A stretch of DNA of 64,000 nt from a bacterium (GTDB lineage Bacteria; Zixibacteria; MSB-5A5; GN15; FEB-12): assembly GCA_020444475.1 (NCBI GenBank), contig JAHLKV010000001.1, positions 744,001-808,000 of the forward strand, given 5' to 3'. Each line of letters starts with the position of its first letter. Positions within the stretch are counted from its first letter, which is position 1. The translations under genes and the position numbers were made by a program. The notes beneath the pieces were generated by a model. That model searched no databases. It saw only the letters and a program-made list of their open reading frames with translations, and was not told the DNA's origin. Of the stretch, positions 32,801 through 41,165 are shown one piece after another.

Positions 32801-35380
32801 GGTAGTGACGTGACCGACCGTACTGATATACTCCAGATTGACACCGCCGGCAAACGTCGGCACCGCGTCCAACTCACCGGTGGCCCGACGGATAGTTGTT
32901 CCGTCAGCCATCGTCATGGTGTAGTCGTTCTCCTCACCGTCGTTGTCGAACACGCCGGTCGAGAGCGTGAGGTCGCCATTGACGATGATGTCTTTGTCCA
33001 GCGTGACCACCTGACCGGACGAGTAGACGGTCAAATCGCGAAGGGCCGTCGACGACGACGGCATCTCCGGTCCGGTCGTGACCGAGGTCGTTGTACTGGT
33101 ATAGCGAACATCAACCACGCCGGCATAGGTCGGCGAGTTACTGATCGTGCCGGTGGCGCGGGAAATCAATGCGCCGTCGCCCATTTCGATAGTCACATCG
33201 GCATCGCTGTTGTCGATCGTTCCCGAGGTCAGACGAAGCGTCTGGGCTATCGAGAGCGTCGCGGGAGAAGCTGCGGTAAGTGACAGGTCGGCGCTGTTGT
33301 TGATTGTCAGGCTGTCTGCAACCGCCCGGTTGGCAGTCAGGTCCCACAGCTTCACGTGATCGTTACCGTCGAAACTGAACTCCACATCGTAGTAGTCCAT
33401 ATCGGCGATCTCCTGATCCGTCACCGTCTCGCCGTCACGCTGATACCGCACCTTGCCGTTGTTGTTGAAGACCGGCGGGAAAACGGTGGTGCTGGCAATA
33501 GTCTTGTATTCCCCTCCTTCATTCAACGTCACCGTAGTACCGGCGAACCACAGATCGGTGGTCGTGATGCAGTAAATCGACCCTCCGTCGTGAACCGTGA
33601 TAGTTCCCGGATTGAACTCCGGACCGTAGGTCGAACTGCCCAGCGCCAGTCCCAGCTCGAGTGTGCCACCGTCCATCACGTCGATGGACTGGAGGCTGAT
33701 GTCCGAGGAACTGGCATCGGTAAACTCGGCATAGCCATAGACCGTCATGGGGCCAATAGGTGTCGAGCCGGTCTCACTGCGCATCCAGTGGGTACCATCT
33801 CCGTTTACGAAGCGGAACTCGCCGTCGGCCTGCACCGTAATGGTGAGATTCTGATTACCGGTCAGGAGACCGCTGGATGCCCATCGCGCTTCAAAATCGT
33901 CGTCAGCACCCAACAGGAACACACCACTGGTGATGGTGAGACTGTTCTGCACACCGAACCGCATGCCGTTACCGCCGGTCTGGACCACCGCGCCCGGACT
34001 CTTATCGATAATCATATCGCGGAAGGATGTCGATCCGCCGGTGGTGCTCCAGCCGCTCAGGGTTTGCACGGCGGCGGAGCCGGCAAACCGGATCGTGGCG
34101 TCGGTTGCCGACCATCCGGCAGAGAACACGTTGTGCGTTTGATCAAACAGCGTGAAGTTGCCGTAGACGCTCAACTGACTGTTGGCGTTCATGTCGATAT
34201 GCGAGGCGGTATCGCCGAACGTCACATCCAGACACACCGCGTTGTAGTCATCTACCGAGATGACATGCCCGGCGTCGATCAACACGTTGTCGTTCTGCGT
34301 CGGGACGACCCCGCCGACCCAGGTCGCCGGAGCGGTCCAGGAACCGGACTGCGCCGACACGATCTGCAGGTCGGTCGCGAACGTGTTGGCCACTGCTGTG
34401 GCGAGCTTCATCCAGTTCGTCTCATTTTCGCGAAGCCCGGAGTACGCCTGCTCCAGATGGATGAAATTGCCGGTGTTCGCCGAAGCGGGGTCCTCACACG
34501 GATCAGCAGCGCCGTTCACGAGTCTGCCCTGGACGTTCTCCCGCCCCAGGTAATACGTGTAGTCAGTGTCGATATGCGCGACTTTGAATGTAAGGGAACC
34601 GTCGATCGCGGCAATGTTGTTTCGAAGAGTCACCAGATATGCGGTCGGCGGCGTAGCCGTCGAACCGTTGCTCATGATGATATCTGGGTCGTCCGGTCCG
34701 CCCGCACCCTTGGTATAGCCATGTGGCTGAAGAACGATCGCACTCGGCCGCTCAGCAAGCAGCTCTTCGGTCGTCAACTGGAACGTCGCCGATACCGCAT
34801 GCGCCTGATCGCAAATGCGATACGGCTCGGCACTTGCTGAACAGGACGTCGACGTTCCGTCGCATGACGAGTATCCCGTCGCATTGCACTTGCTCGTTCC
34901 TGCAAGACAGAAGAACCAGGCGTCGGCGACCTTGTACACCCGAATCGCCTGATTACCCGTGTTCAGATTCTGTACCGGGTGAGGCGCCTGGATTACCAGT
35001 CGCGAGCGCGCCGGGTCGGGATTGACGACAAACGTCCCCCAGTAATTCTCGGTCGACGACGGCGTCCGCTCCAGGATGTAGTAAACATCGTTCGGCGTCT
35101 CGTTCGTATCACTGAACTCGACCACCCGATAGTCCAGGGCGGCGGCCAGGGAGTGTGCCGTCGCGTAGTCGCCGTCCAGCATCTCCTGGATAATCGTCCG
35201 CCACTGGGACTGCTCCGTGGAGGTTGGCGCTACGTACTTGTCGATATCCCCTGCATCGACGTCGGGGAGCGTCGTAATGATACTGTCGATTCGATCGTAC
35301 AGGTCACCACTGGCGGTGACTTGCCCGCTGATAGTCGCTGCTATCAGGAGCATCCCAATGAGAATCAGCTTTGCATACAC
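29810..35380 (-). CDS. Giant secreted protein: hydrolase-like N-domain, two G8-type beta units, two dockerin-like repeats
   Basis: 1856 aa from a GTG at 35380 (GGAGG 9 nt upstream) with a signal peptide. Residues about 25-335 form a domain with RLVIQAPHPVQNLNTG, IVLQPHGYTK, DPDIIMSNG, VQGRLVNG and FIHLEQAYSGLRENE. This resembles, by motif order only, gamma-PGA hydrolase / N-formylglutamate amidohydrolase proteins. Two long tandem units follow (about 340-1055 and 1060-1770). Each starts with a G8-like signature (QSGSWTxPATWVGG, then HxISVDD) and continues with right-handed beta-helix-like strands. The C-terminus has two dockerin-like repeats (TGNVNNDAGNSVDLSDLIYLVNYLF, then ANVNGDTGCSVDLSDL). 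It is probably a cell-surface or extracellular enzyme or adhesin. A 1041-aa paralogue lies upstream. Confidence 0.8.
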   Translation of the reverse strand: MYAKLILIGMLLIAATISGQVTASGDLYDRIDSIITTLPDVDAGDIDKYVAPTSTEQSQWRTIIQEMLDGDYATAHSLAAALDYRVVEFSDTNETPNDVYYILERTPSSTENYWGTFVVNPDPARSRLVIQAPHPVQNLNTGNQAIRVYKVADAWFFCLAGTSKCNATGYSSCDGTSTSCSASAEPYRICDQAHAVSATFQLTTEELLAERPSAIVLQPHGYTKGAGGPDDPDIIMSNGSTATPPTAYLVTLRNNIAAIDGSLTFKVAHIDTDYTYYLGRENVQGRLVNGAADPCEDPASANTGNFIHLEQAYSGLRENETNWMKLATAVANTFATDLQIVSAQSGSWTAPATWVGGVVPTQNDNVLIDAGHVISVDDYNAVCLDVTFGDTASHIDMNANSQLSVYGNFTLFDQTHNVFSAGWSATDATIRFAGSAAVQTLSGWSTTGGSTSFRDMIIDKSPGAVVQTGGNGMRFGVQNSLTITSGVFLLGADDDFEARWASSGLLTGNQNLTITVQADGEFRFVNGDGTHWMRSETGSTPIGPMTVYGYAEFTDASSSDISLQSIDVMDGGTLELGLALGSSTYGPEFNPGTITVHDGGSIYCITTTDLWFAGTTVTLNEGGEYKTIASTTVFPPVFNNNGKVRYQRDGETVTDQEIADMDYYDVEFSFDGNDHVKLWDLTANRAVADSLTINNSADLSLTAASPATLSIAQTLRLTSGTIDNSDADVTIEMGDGALISRATGTISNSPTYAGVVDVRYTSTTTSVTTGPEMPSSSTALRDLTVYSSGQVVTLDKDIIVNGDLTLSTGVFDNDGEENDYTMTMADGTTIRRATGELDAVPTFAGGVNLEYISTVGHVTTGHEVPSDPATLVNVTMSGNQGITLGDDMTVNGVLAVNGSDMYTDSYAITLADGASIVEDSGYTVKGTVLATKTVSQSVAENFAGLGLELTAASAEPGTTTVTRVTNDPQSIGGVLGIGRYFDISAANNTGLGATMVFHYDESELNGIDEDSLSLYSSTDGGFNWTYRGGTVDAVNNTITLAGIGSFSMWTAGGVALEGQAISAQSGSWTDPATWVGGAIPVMDDDVLIVSGHTISVDDTNAVCGNLTFGGDDALIDMNADSRLTIYGDMTLFSEAHNVFSAGWSATNAYVYFAGGNLQTLSGWSTTAGSTSFRDVVIAKDSGTVVATGGNGMRLGIQNSLNIISGEFHLADDDDFEARWASSANLTGNQDLTITVGPGAVFRMIDGNGTHWMRSQTGSTPTGPMTIYGEAIFTDASSSDISLANIDVKAGGQLTLSLGLGSTTYGPEFNPGTVTIDSGGVLFNETTSDLWFDTSIVILSRGGIYKSTSSTTPWPPTIVNDGRVRYQRNPSSATTDQEVVDVDYFDIEFSFNGNSTRKLWDLTGNRLVADSLEVNNSAEVIITASTAQTLTIDSTLRLTSGSIDNSDADVTMLMSDGALISRATGTISSAPSFAGVVDIRYTSSVESVTTGPELPTDPGTIRDLTIYSSDQTVTLAADATVNRELTLSVGIFDNNGAANDKTLTMADSATIRRATGELTAAPAFGSTVHVEYISVVGGVTTGPELPTGTTVLGDLRILGNQGVTMGQDVTVNGELHLADSILITDTYTITLAPEATIVEDSIWVVQGKVQTTHDVAQSVADDFGGLGLTVTANGAAPGSTSVLRVTGQAVAVGGGNSILRRFEVTPTVNTALNAALTFHYADAELNGNAEAELAMYRSTDGGTVWESLGGIVDTAANTVTIDGVGSLGWLTLGGPQSGCCIGNTGNVNNDAGNSVDLSDLIYLVNYLFLGGPAPECMASANVNGDTGCSVDLSDLIYLVNYLFLGGPSPAACLPQCE
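30060..32210 (-). repeat. G8/beta unit, second copy within the giant protein
   Basis: DNA coding residues about 1060-1770 of the giant protein. It is closely related to the unit at 37070-38940 of the paralogue (long exact blocks around 31690-32050 versus 38420-38780) and more distantly to the unit at 32211-34350. Boundaries are approximate. Confidence 0.6.
32211..34350 (-). repeat. G8/beta unit, first copy within the giant protein
   Basis: DNA coding residues about 343-1056. It has the same order of strands and phrases as the second copy (FSAGWSAT, QTLSGWST, SSDISL, YGPEFNPGT, ATGTIS) but is more diverged. Boundaries are approximate. Confidence 0.55.
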
Positions 35381-35548
35381 GGTCAGTAACCTCCTGCCGG
35401 CGAATGGTGGCGCACGATGCGTCCACGCTGGATTACACCCTCAATCGTCCATCGCGCATCGGCCCTGCGACTCACCTCATCCCGTGCTCCCCTGGTCGAT
35501 CTCGTGTCCCCTGGATGATGTGTTCGCCGTGACGTCATGATGTGCGAC

Positions 35549-36565
35549 TCAATATGTAAATAGATTAGTATCTAGCGTGTAGGTACGGAGCGCTTCGGCG
35601 GTGACCGCCGAGACAGCCTGGAGCATCGCGGCTATCGATGCGATATCGTCTTCGCCGAGTTCAGCCCGTGAAACAACCTCGACGGCAACCTGCGTGTTTT
35701 CGAAACGCGTGCAGTCGACCTCGGCCAGCACCGCCGCCGACATGGCGTCGTTTGGATCGATCACGGTCACAGGCTGACCGAGCAGCTCGGTGAAAACCGC
35801 CTGAAACGCCGGTTTGGCATACCCATAGTGAGAACAGCACAGCGCGACCGTGACATCCGATGAGTCCGGAGGAGGGTTCGACTCGAGCGCTTCCATGGCG
35901 TACATCTCGATCATGGTGCGGACGATATCGCTGTTCGGATCGGCCTGGATCTCCGATTCGAGCATTTCGCAGGCTTGGGTCGTGATGCGGTCCGGGGGTA
36001 CTTGCTGCTTGATGAGCTTGTCCGCATGCGCGTGAGACTCCGCCGTAGTCGGAGTGCCCATAATGATCGCACTGGCGTGGTCGCTGGTCAGTTTCGCCCG
36101 TACCGATTGCACACCGAAATCGACGATTCCGAACACAGGCGCCGCGCCGCGCGATGCAAACTCGGTATCCGGATAGACCACTGACAGCGTATTGCAGGCG
36201 ATCAGGATGATATCGGGATTATAGTGTTCGACGAATCCGTCGAGGGCGGCGGTAAACGCCTCAGCCTTTTCTTCGGTCGACGTCATGGCGTTGTAGGTAT
36301 GGTCGTTGTCGGGAAGGGCATTGGCGAAGATCAGGCGGACCTGTGCGAAGGGATGACAGCGGTCGAACTGAGCAGCGACTGCCGCCGCTACGGACAAACC
36401 GCCGAGGCCGGAGTCGGTCACGAGGATCGTTATCGAGTCTCGCTCACCAAGAGCCGCCACCGCAGCCGAAAGACTGTCGTCCAAGGTAGGACCGGCGTTC
36501 GCGCAGGCCACCAACAGCGTAAGAAAACAGGCTGTCAGCCCGCGGAAGAATCGTCTGTTGACCAT
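35549..36565 (-). CDS. Exported (lipoprotein-type) Asp/Glu racemase homologue
   Basis: 338 aa from the ATG at 36565. The N-terminus is a signal peptide with a lipobox-like LLVAC (Cys21). The rest matches glutamate/aspartate racemases: TDSGLGGLSV (Asp51), IACNTLSVVYP with the first catalytic Cys124, and CCSHYGY with the second at Cys244, where MurI has CTHYP. Racemases of this fold interconvert L- and D-glutamate without cofactor and are normally cytoplasmic. A signal peptide on one is unusual. It lies between the two G8/dockerin genes and near PGA synthesis genes, so a role in making or reshaping D-glutamyl material outside the cytoplasm is possible. Confidence 0.75.
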   Translation of the reverse strand: MVNRRFFRGLTACFLTLLVACANAGPTLDDSLSAAVAALGERDSITILVTDSGLGGLSVAAAVAAQFDRCHPFAQVRLIFANALPDNDHTYNAMTSTEEKAEAFTAALDGFVEHYNPDIILIACNTLSVVYPDTEFASRGAAPVFGIVDFGVQSVRAKLTSDHASAIIMGTPTTAESHAHADKLIKQQVPPDRITTQACEMLESEIQADPNSDIVRTMIEMYAMEALESNPPPDSSDVTVALCCSHYGYAKPAFQAVFTELLGQPVTVIDPNDAMSAAVLAEVDCTRFENTQVAVEVVSRAELGEDDIASIAAMLQAVSAVTAEALRTYTLDTNLFTY

Positions 36566-36818
36566 GACCAGATATCCCTCGAGTTCCGCCACGCCATGTC
36601 GGGCTGTATGCTGTTGAGTTTATCGCTGTACGAAATGCGCCCAATTCACAGCGAGGGAGTATAGTACTGAGTCACATCAAATTCCGTGCCGACCCCTGTG
36701 CTCATTATGAGACAACAACTTACAATGTGCCCTGGACACTCGAAAGCGCCTCGGCGGGCGATATCAGCACAACCAACCGTGCGGACATCGCCCACCTGCG
36801 AAGTTTTTTCCGAATCGC

Positions 36819-39800
36819 TCACTCGCAGTTCGGATCGCACGGCATCGGATTCGGTCCACCCAGGAACAGGTAGTTCACCAGGTAGATAAGATCTGAAAGA
36901 TCGACCGTACAACCGACATCACCGTTCACGTTCGCAGCGGCGAAACAGGTTGGCGCGGGTCCACCCAGGAATGAATAATTGACGGCATAGATGAGATCCG
37001 AGAGATCGACCGTTCCTCCGGCATCGCCGTTGAAATTACCGGTTGAGCCGATGCAGCAGTAGGTCACCGATGCTCCCAGCGTCAGCCAGCCGAGGCTGTC
37101 CAGTTCGCCCAATGTCAACGTGTTGGCCGCCGAATCCACCAGGCCGCCCAGCAACTCCCAGCTGGCCCCATCGTCAAACGAGCAGTAAAGGCCAAGTCCC
37201 TCTTCGCTCAAACCGTTCAGCTCGGCATCGGCGTACTCAAACACGACTGTCGCATCGAGACCCGTATTGACGGCGGGCGAGAACTGGTACCGTCGGAGGA
37301 TGCTGTTTCCGCCGTTAAGCGCCGAAGACTCACCGGTCACTCGAACCACCGTCGTTGACCCCGGCGCCGCACCCGCCGCTGTTACGGCGATTCCCAGTCC
37401 GCCGAGGTCTTCCTCAGTCGACTGGGTCAGATCTCGTGTCGTCATTATGCTTCCCAGCACGACCAAAGTTGACTCTTCGTCGATAGTAGCCGAGGCAGCC
37501 AGCGTGATCGCATAGCTGTCCGTCCACAAACCGCCTCTGGTGAGCCTGAGGACTCCATTAACCGTGACATCAGCCCCCAGCGTAACGGTCTGATCGGTGG
37601 AGTAAATGGTCAGGTCTCTAAGTGCATTCGCCCCGGTCGGCAGCTCGGGACCGGTAGTAACGCTCGACGTTGTGCTGGTATAGCGCACATCAACCACACC
37701 TGCAAAAGTCGGAGCGGCCGCAATCGTGCCGGTCGCGCGCGAGATCGACGCGCCGTTCGACAACAGAATCGTTGCGTCGGCATCGCTGTTGTCGATGCTG
37801 CCGCTGGTGAGGCGCAGGGTACTGTCGACTGTCAGGGTCTGCGGACTAGAAGCAGTTACTACGAGTTCAGCGCTGTTGTTTACCTCGAGACTGTCCGCAA
37901 TCGTCCGACTCGCCGTGAGATCCCAGATTTTCTTCGTGCCGTTGCCGTTGAAGCTGAACTCGACATCAAAGTAGTTGGTATCCACCACTTCCTGGTCGGT
38001 CGTCGCCGTACTCGGATTGCGCTGATAGCGCACCCGGCCATCATTGATGAACGTCGGCGGCCAGGGCGTGGTCGAAGAGCTGGTCTTGTAGATACCTCCC
38101 CGCTGCAGAATCACAACAGAGGTGTCAAACCACAGCTCACTTGTTGTTTCGTTGAAGAGGGTGCCGCCCGGCTCGACCGTGACCGTACCCGGGTTGAACT
38201 CCGGGCCGTAAGTCGTACTGCCCAACCCAAGGCTGAGCGTCAACTGACCACCATCCTTGACGGTGATGTTCGCCAGACTGATATCCGAGGAACTGGCATC
38301 GGTGAAGATCGCCTCGCCATAGATAGTCATGGGGCCAATGGGCGCCGAACCGGTTTGGCTCCGTACCCAGTGGGTACCATCGCCATCGACCAACTCGAAC
38401 GTCGCCCCGGCATGGACTGTAATCGTTAGGTCCTGATTGCCGGTCAGGTTGGCGCTTGATGCCCACCGCGCTTCGAGATCATCGCCGTCGGCCAGCACGA
38501 ATCCGCCGCCGACAATTGCAAGACTGTTCTGAATTCCCAGCCGCATATCCGTGCCGACGGTGGTAACCACCGTCCCGGAGTCTTTCGCTATAACCACATC
38601 GCGGAACGACGTTGAGCCGGCCGTTGTCGACCATCCGGACAGCGTCTGCTGGGCGTCGCCGGCGAATTGCACGACGGCATTGCTCGCCGACCAACCGGCC
38701 GAAAAGACGTTGTGCGTCTCGCTGAACAGAGACATGTCGCCGTAGATGGTCAGGCGGCTGTCGGCGTTCATATCGATCAGGGCGTCGTTACCACCGAAAT
38801 TCAACGACCGACAGACAGCCAGCGTGTCATCGACACTCACCGTGTGTCCCGCGCTGATCGTGACATCGTCGTCAACCGTCGGCACCGCTCCCCCCTGCCA
38901 GGTATTCGGGTCGGTCCAGCTGCCGCTCTGGACGGTCGCGAACGCATACATCGGCGGAAACGTCGCGATGATCGCATTGGCGAGTTTGTTCCAGTTCGCT
39001 TCGTTGTCTCGAAGCCCACTGTATTTCTGCTCGAGATGCAAAAACCGTCCGGTCGTTTCCGTCGCATACGTTCCGCACGGATCGCTGCCGTTGTTGATCA
39101 ACCGCCCCTGGCAGTTGGTGCGTGCAATCAGTCGGTCCCAATCGGTGTCAACGTGGGCCACCTTGAACGTAAGCGAACCGTCCTGTTGAAGAAGGTTATC
39201 GCGAAGCGCCAGCAACCAGTCCTCGGTCGGCGTGAACCGGGTTCCGTTGCTCATGATGATGTCCGGATCGCCGCTCTCCTGGGAGAAGCCGTGCGGCTGA
39301 ATGACGATCAGATCCGGGACCACGGCCAGCATTTCTTCTGTGGTCAGCTGAAACGTTCCGTAGATTACATGTGCCTGGTCGGAGTAGCGATACGATTGCT
39401 CGGTCGCCGAACAGGCCGAGGTCGTGCCGTCGCACGTACTGAACGTCGTCCCGTTACACCGATGTGTCCCGGCTACGAAGTATGCCAGCGCACCGGCCTT
39501 CCGAAAAGCGTAGAAGCCCTGATCACCCGTGTTCAGATCATGAAGCGGATGCGGACACTCGATGACCAGCGTCGGGCGAAACGGCTCGGGATTGAACACG
39601 AACGTCCCCCAGTAGCGCGATGTCGAACCCGGTGTCCGCTCGAGTATGTAGTACACTTTCGACGGTGACACCGAGGTGTCCGTAAACTCGACCACCCGAT
39701 AATTGATCGACGCGCCGATCGAATCAGCGGCCGCATAGTCGTTCGCCATGATCTCCTGTATGATCGACCGCCAGAGATCGCGTGAAGCGGCGCCCGGCTG

Positions 39801-39944
39801 GAGGTAGAGTGCTTCCGGGGTCGCCCCCGGAATCGACGCCAGGATGCTGTCGATATGATCGCCGAAGTCACCGCTGAGCGGTACCTGCGCACTTCCCCCC
39901 ACCGCCAGCAGGAGAATGATCAGAGAAGTCAGAAGTGTTTTCAT
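36819..39944 (-). CDS. Secreted G8/dockerin protein (shorter paralogue)
   Basis: 1041 aa from the ATG at 39944, followed by a signal peptide (LLLAVGGSAQ). The layout matches the giant protein but with one beta unit. Residues about 20-325 are the hydrolase-like domain (VIECPHPLHDLNTG, VIQPHGFSQ, DPDIIMSNG, CQGRLINNG, FLHLEQKYSGLRDNE). Residues about 330-960 are the G8-type unit (QSGSWTDPNTWQGG, HTVSVDD). Residues about 963-1041 are two dockerin-like repeats (TGNFNGDAGGTVDLSDLIYAVNY, then NVNGDVGCTVDLSDL). It follows the PgsW-like gene by 78 bp and may be co-transcribed with the PGA genes. Confidence 0.8.
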   Translation of the reverse strand: MKTLLTSLIILLLAVGGSAQVPLSGDFGDHIDSILASIPGATPEALYLQPGAASRDLWRSIIQEIMANDYAAADSIGASINYRVVEFTDTSVSPSKVYYILERTPGSTSRYWGTFVFNPEPFRPTLVIECPHPLHDLNTGDQGFYAFRKAGALAYFVAGTHRCNGTTFSTCDGTTSACSATEQSYRYSDQAHVIYGTFQLTTEEMLAVVPDLIVIQPHGFSQESGDPDIIMSNGTRFTPTEDWLLALRDNLLQQDGSLTFKVAHVDTDWDRLIARTNCQGRLINNGSDPCGTYATETTGRFLHLEQKYSGLRDNEANWNKLANAIIATFPPMYAFATVQSGSWTDPNTWQGGAVPTVDDDVTISAGHTVSVDDTLAVCRSLNFGGNDALIDMNADSRLTIYGDMSLFSETHNVFSAGWSASNAVVQFAGDAQQTLSGWSTTAGSTSFRDVVIAKDSGTVVTTVGTDMRLGIQNSLAIVGGGFVLADGDDLEARWASSANLTGNQDLTITVHAGATFELVDGDGTHWVRSQTGSAPIGPMTIYGEAIFTDASSSDISLANITVKDGGQLTLSLGLGSTTYGPEFNPGTVTVEPGGTLFNETTSELWFDTSVVILQRGGIYKTSSSTTPWPPTFINDGRVRYQRNPSTATTDQEVVDTNYFDVEFSFNGNGTKKIWDLTASRTIADSLEVNNSAELVVTASSPQTLTVDSTLRLTSGSIDNSDADATILLSNGASISRATGTIAAAPTFAGVVDVRYTSTTSSVTTGPELPTGANALRDLTIYSTDQTVTLGADVTVNGVLRLTRGGLWTDSYAITLAASATIDEESTLVVLGSIMTTRDLTQSTEEDLGGLGIAVTAAGAAPGSTTVVRVTGESSALNGGNSILRRYQFSPAVNTGLDATVVFEYADAELNGLSEEGLGLYCSFDDGASWELLGGLVDSAANTLTLGELDSLGWLTLGASVTYCCIGSTGNFNGDAGGTVDLSDLIYAVNYSFLGGPAPTCFAAANVNGDVGCTVDLSDLIYLVNYLFLGGPNPMPCDPNCE
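37070..38940 (-). repeat. G8/beta unit in the shorter paralogue
   Basis: Closely similar at the DNA level to 30060-32210, about 6.7 kb away on the same strand, which indicates recent duplication or gene conversion. One strand set present in the longer protein is missing here. Boundaries are approximate. Confidence 0.6.
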
Positions 39945-40022
39945 AATTGTATCTCGTTCTGGAGAGCCTTGTATCATTCGCTGTATGATTATTGTTATCG
40001 CCCGCGGGCGAGGTCGTTTCAG

Positions 40023-41165
40023 CTACCTATCGTGGTTTTGCTCCGTAAAATGGACCTGACTTGCGTTTTTGTTTCTGACGCGGGCGCTTTCCGCCCGACG
40101 TGGGCGCGACCGCCACGATCTCCCGTGCGCCAACAGCCCAAACATCAGCGTGATTGCAACTATTGGACCGATCCGGTTAACCGTATGTTGATGGTACAGC
40201 GCTTTCGCCGGTGTAATACGCTGCCCGGGAGAAATCGGAAGTCCATACCTGCCGGCGATATCTTTGATGTTCAAGAGATGAATGAACGGCACACCGTTTT
40301 CAGCAAGGCGCACCAGCACACCCCGCTCGTTGTCGGAGCAGCCGCGCCAGCGGTCATGCAGCCCGGTGGGAATGGTCGAGCTATGCGCACAGCGCCCGAG
40401 TGATGACTGGTTGCCGCCTATATTGACATACAAATCGATGCCGGCGTCTCTCATGAGCGAGGTCTTGCGCGCGATGGCGGCGTCGAGTGAAACCGGCTCA
40501 TACAACTCCACTCCGCACCGTCGCGCCGCCTCGTGGAACGCCGCTACACCCTCTTCCTGCATGCCGTCACCGCCATCGTTCTCGGCGCCGAGTGTAACAA
40601 GAGCAGAACGATACGGCAGCTCACCGGCCGAACGGAGCCCGGTCTCGATATCGATCCACGTCATTTCGGGCTGATTCGCACCAAATGACGAGGAGCCCAG
40701 CGAACTGCACATGACGACCTGCATGCCAAGCGTCTTCGCTGCCGCCAGCGTGGCCAGGCCCAGCGACGGAAACGATCCGGACAGGCTGACGCCGATGGTC
40801 GACGTGCTGTCCAGACCGGCTTCGCCAAACCACCGAACCATCAGCGCCGCGAAATCCGGGTTAGCGGCAGTCTCCTTGGACTCCAGCGATCCCAGGGTAG
40901 TGGTCGTGACCGAGAAGTCATCGCCGATCATAGCCGCATACCTGGTCGCCGTTCGGCTGTCAGTTACAATCCCCCGCTGCTCCTTTAACTCCGCGACAAG
41001 ATCGCACCAGTGAGCGCAAATGTCGGCGGCCTCATGCATGTTGGTCGCTTCCGCCAGCGGCTGTTCGCTCACGAACCACTTGTTCACCACGAACACGGCA
41101 ATCAGTGCGACGGCCAGCACGATAATCAATGTCGGTATGTGAGACTTGGCCTGCATTATCGTCAC
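40023..41165 (-). CDS. Poly-gamma-glutamate system protein (PgsW / TIGR04332-like)
   Basis: 380 aa. A membrane helix at residues about 11-28 and another near the C-terminus (RIGPIVAITLMFGLLAHG) flank an extracytoplasmic domain with DSRTATRYAAMIGDDFSVTTTTLGSLESKETAANPDFA, IGVSLSGSFPSLG and LYVNIGGNQSSLG. As I recall, proteins of this type stand next to PgsB and PgsC in many diderms and appear to replace PgsA. The GTG at 41165 overlaps the pgsC stop (GTGA); an ATG lies three codons on. The biochemical role is unknown; a membrane subunit of the polymerase is likely. Confidence 0.75.
   Translation of the reverse strand: MTIMQAKSHIPTLIIVLAVALIAVFVVNKWFVSEQPLAEATNMHEAADICAHWCDLVAELKEQRGIVTDSRTATRYAAMIGDDFSVTTTTLGSLESKETAANPDFAALMVRWFGEAGLDSTSTIGVSLSGSFPSLGLATLAAAKTLGMQVVMCSSLGSSSFGANQPEMTWIDIETGLRSAGELPYRSALVTLGAENDGGDGMQEEGVAAFHEAARRCGVELYEPVSLDAAIARKTSLMRDAGIDLYVNIGGNQSSLGRCAHSSTIPTGLHDRWRGCSDNERGVLVRLAENGVPFIHLLNIKDIAGRYGLPISPGQRITPAKALYHQHTVNRIGPIVAITLMFGLLAHGRSWRSRPRRAESARVRNKNASQVHFTEQNHDR

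Noticed and set aside
31757-34840. Two plus-strand frames of about 500 codons
   Set aside because: Antisense to the repetitive G8 units; both arise from codon bias of the repeats.
36593-36818. Possible small gene between the racemase and the shorter G8/dockerin gene
   Set aside because: The 88-codon minus frame overlaps the dockerin end in another frame and lacks a ribosome site or any pattern.
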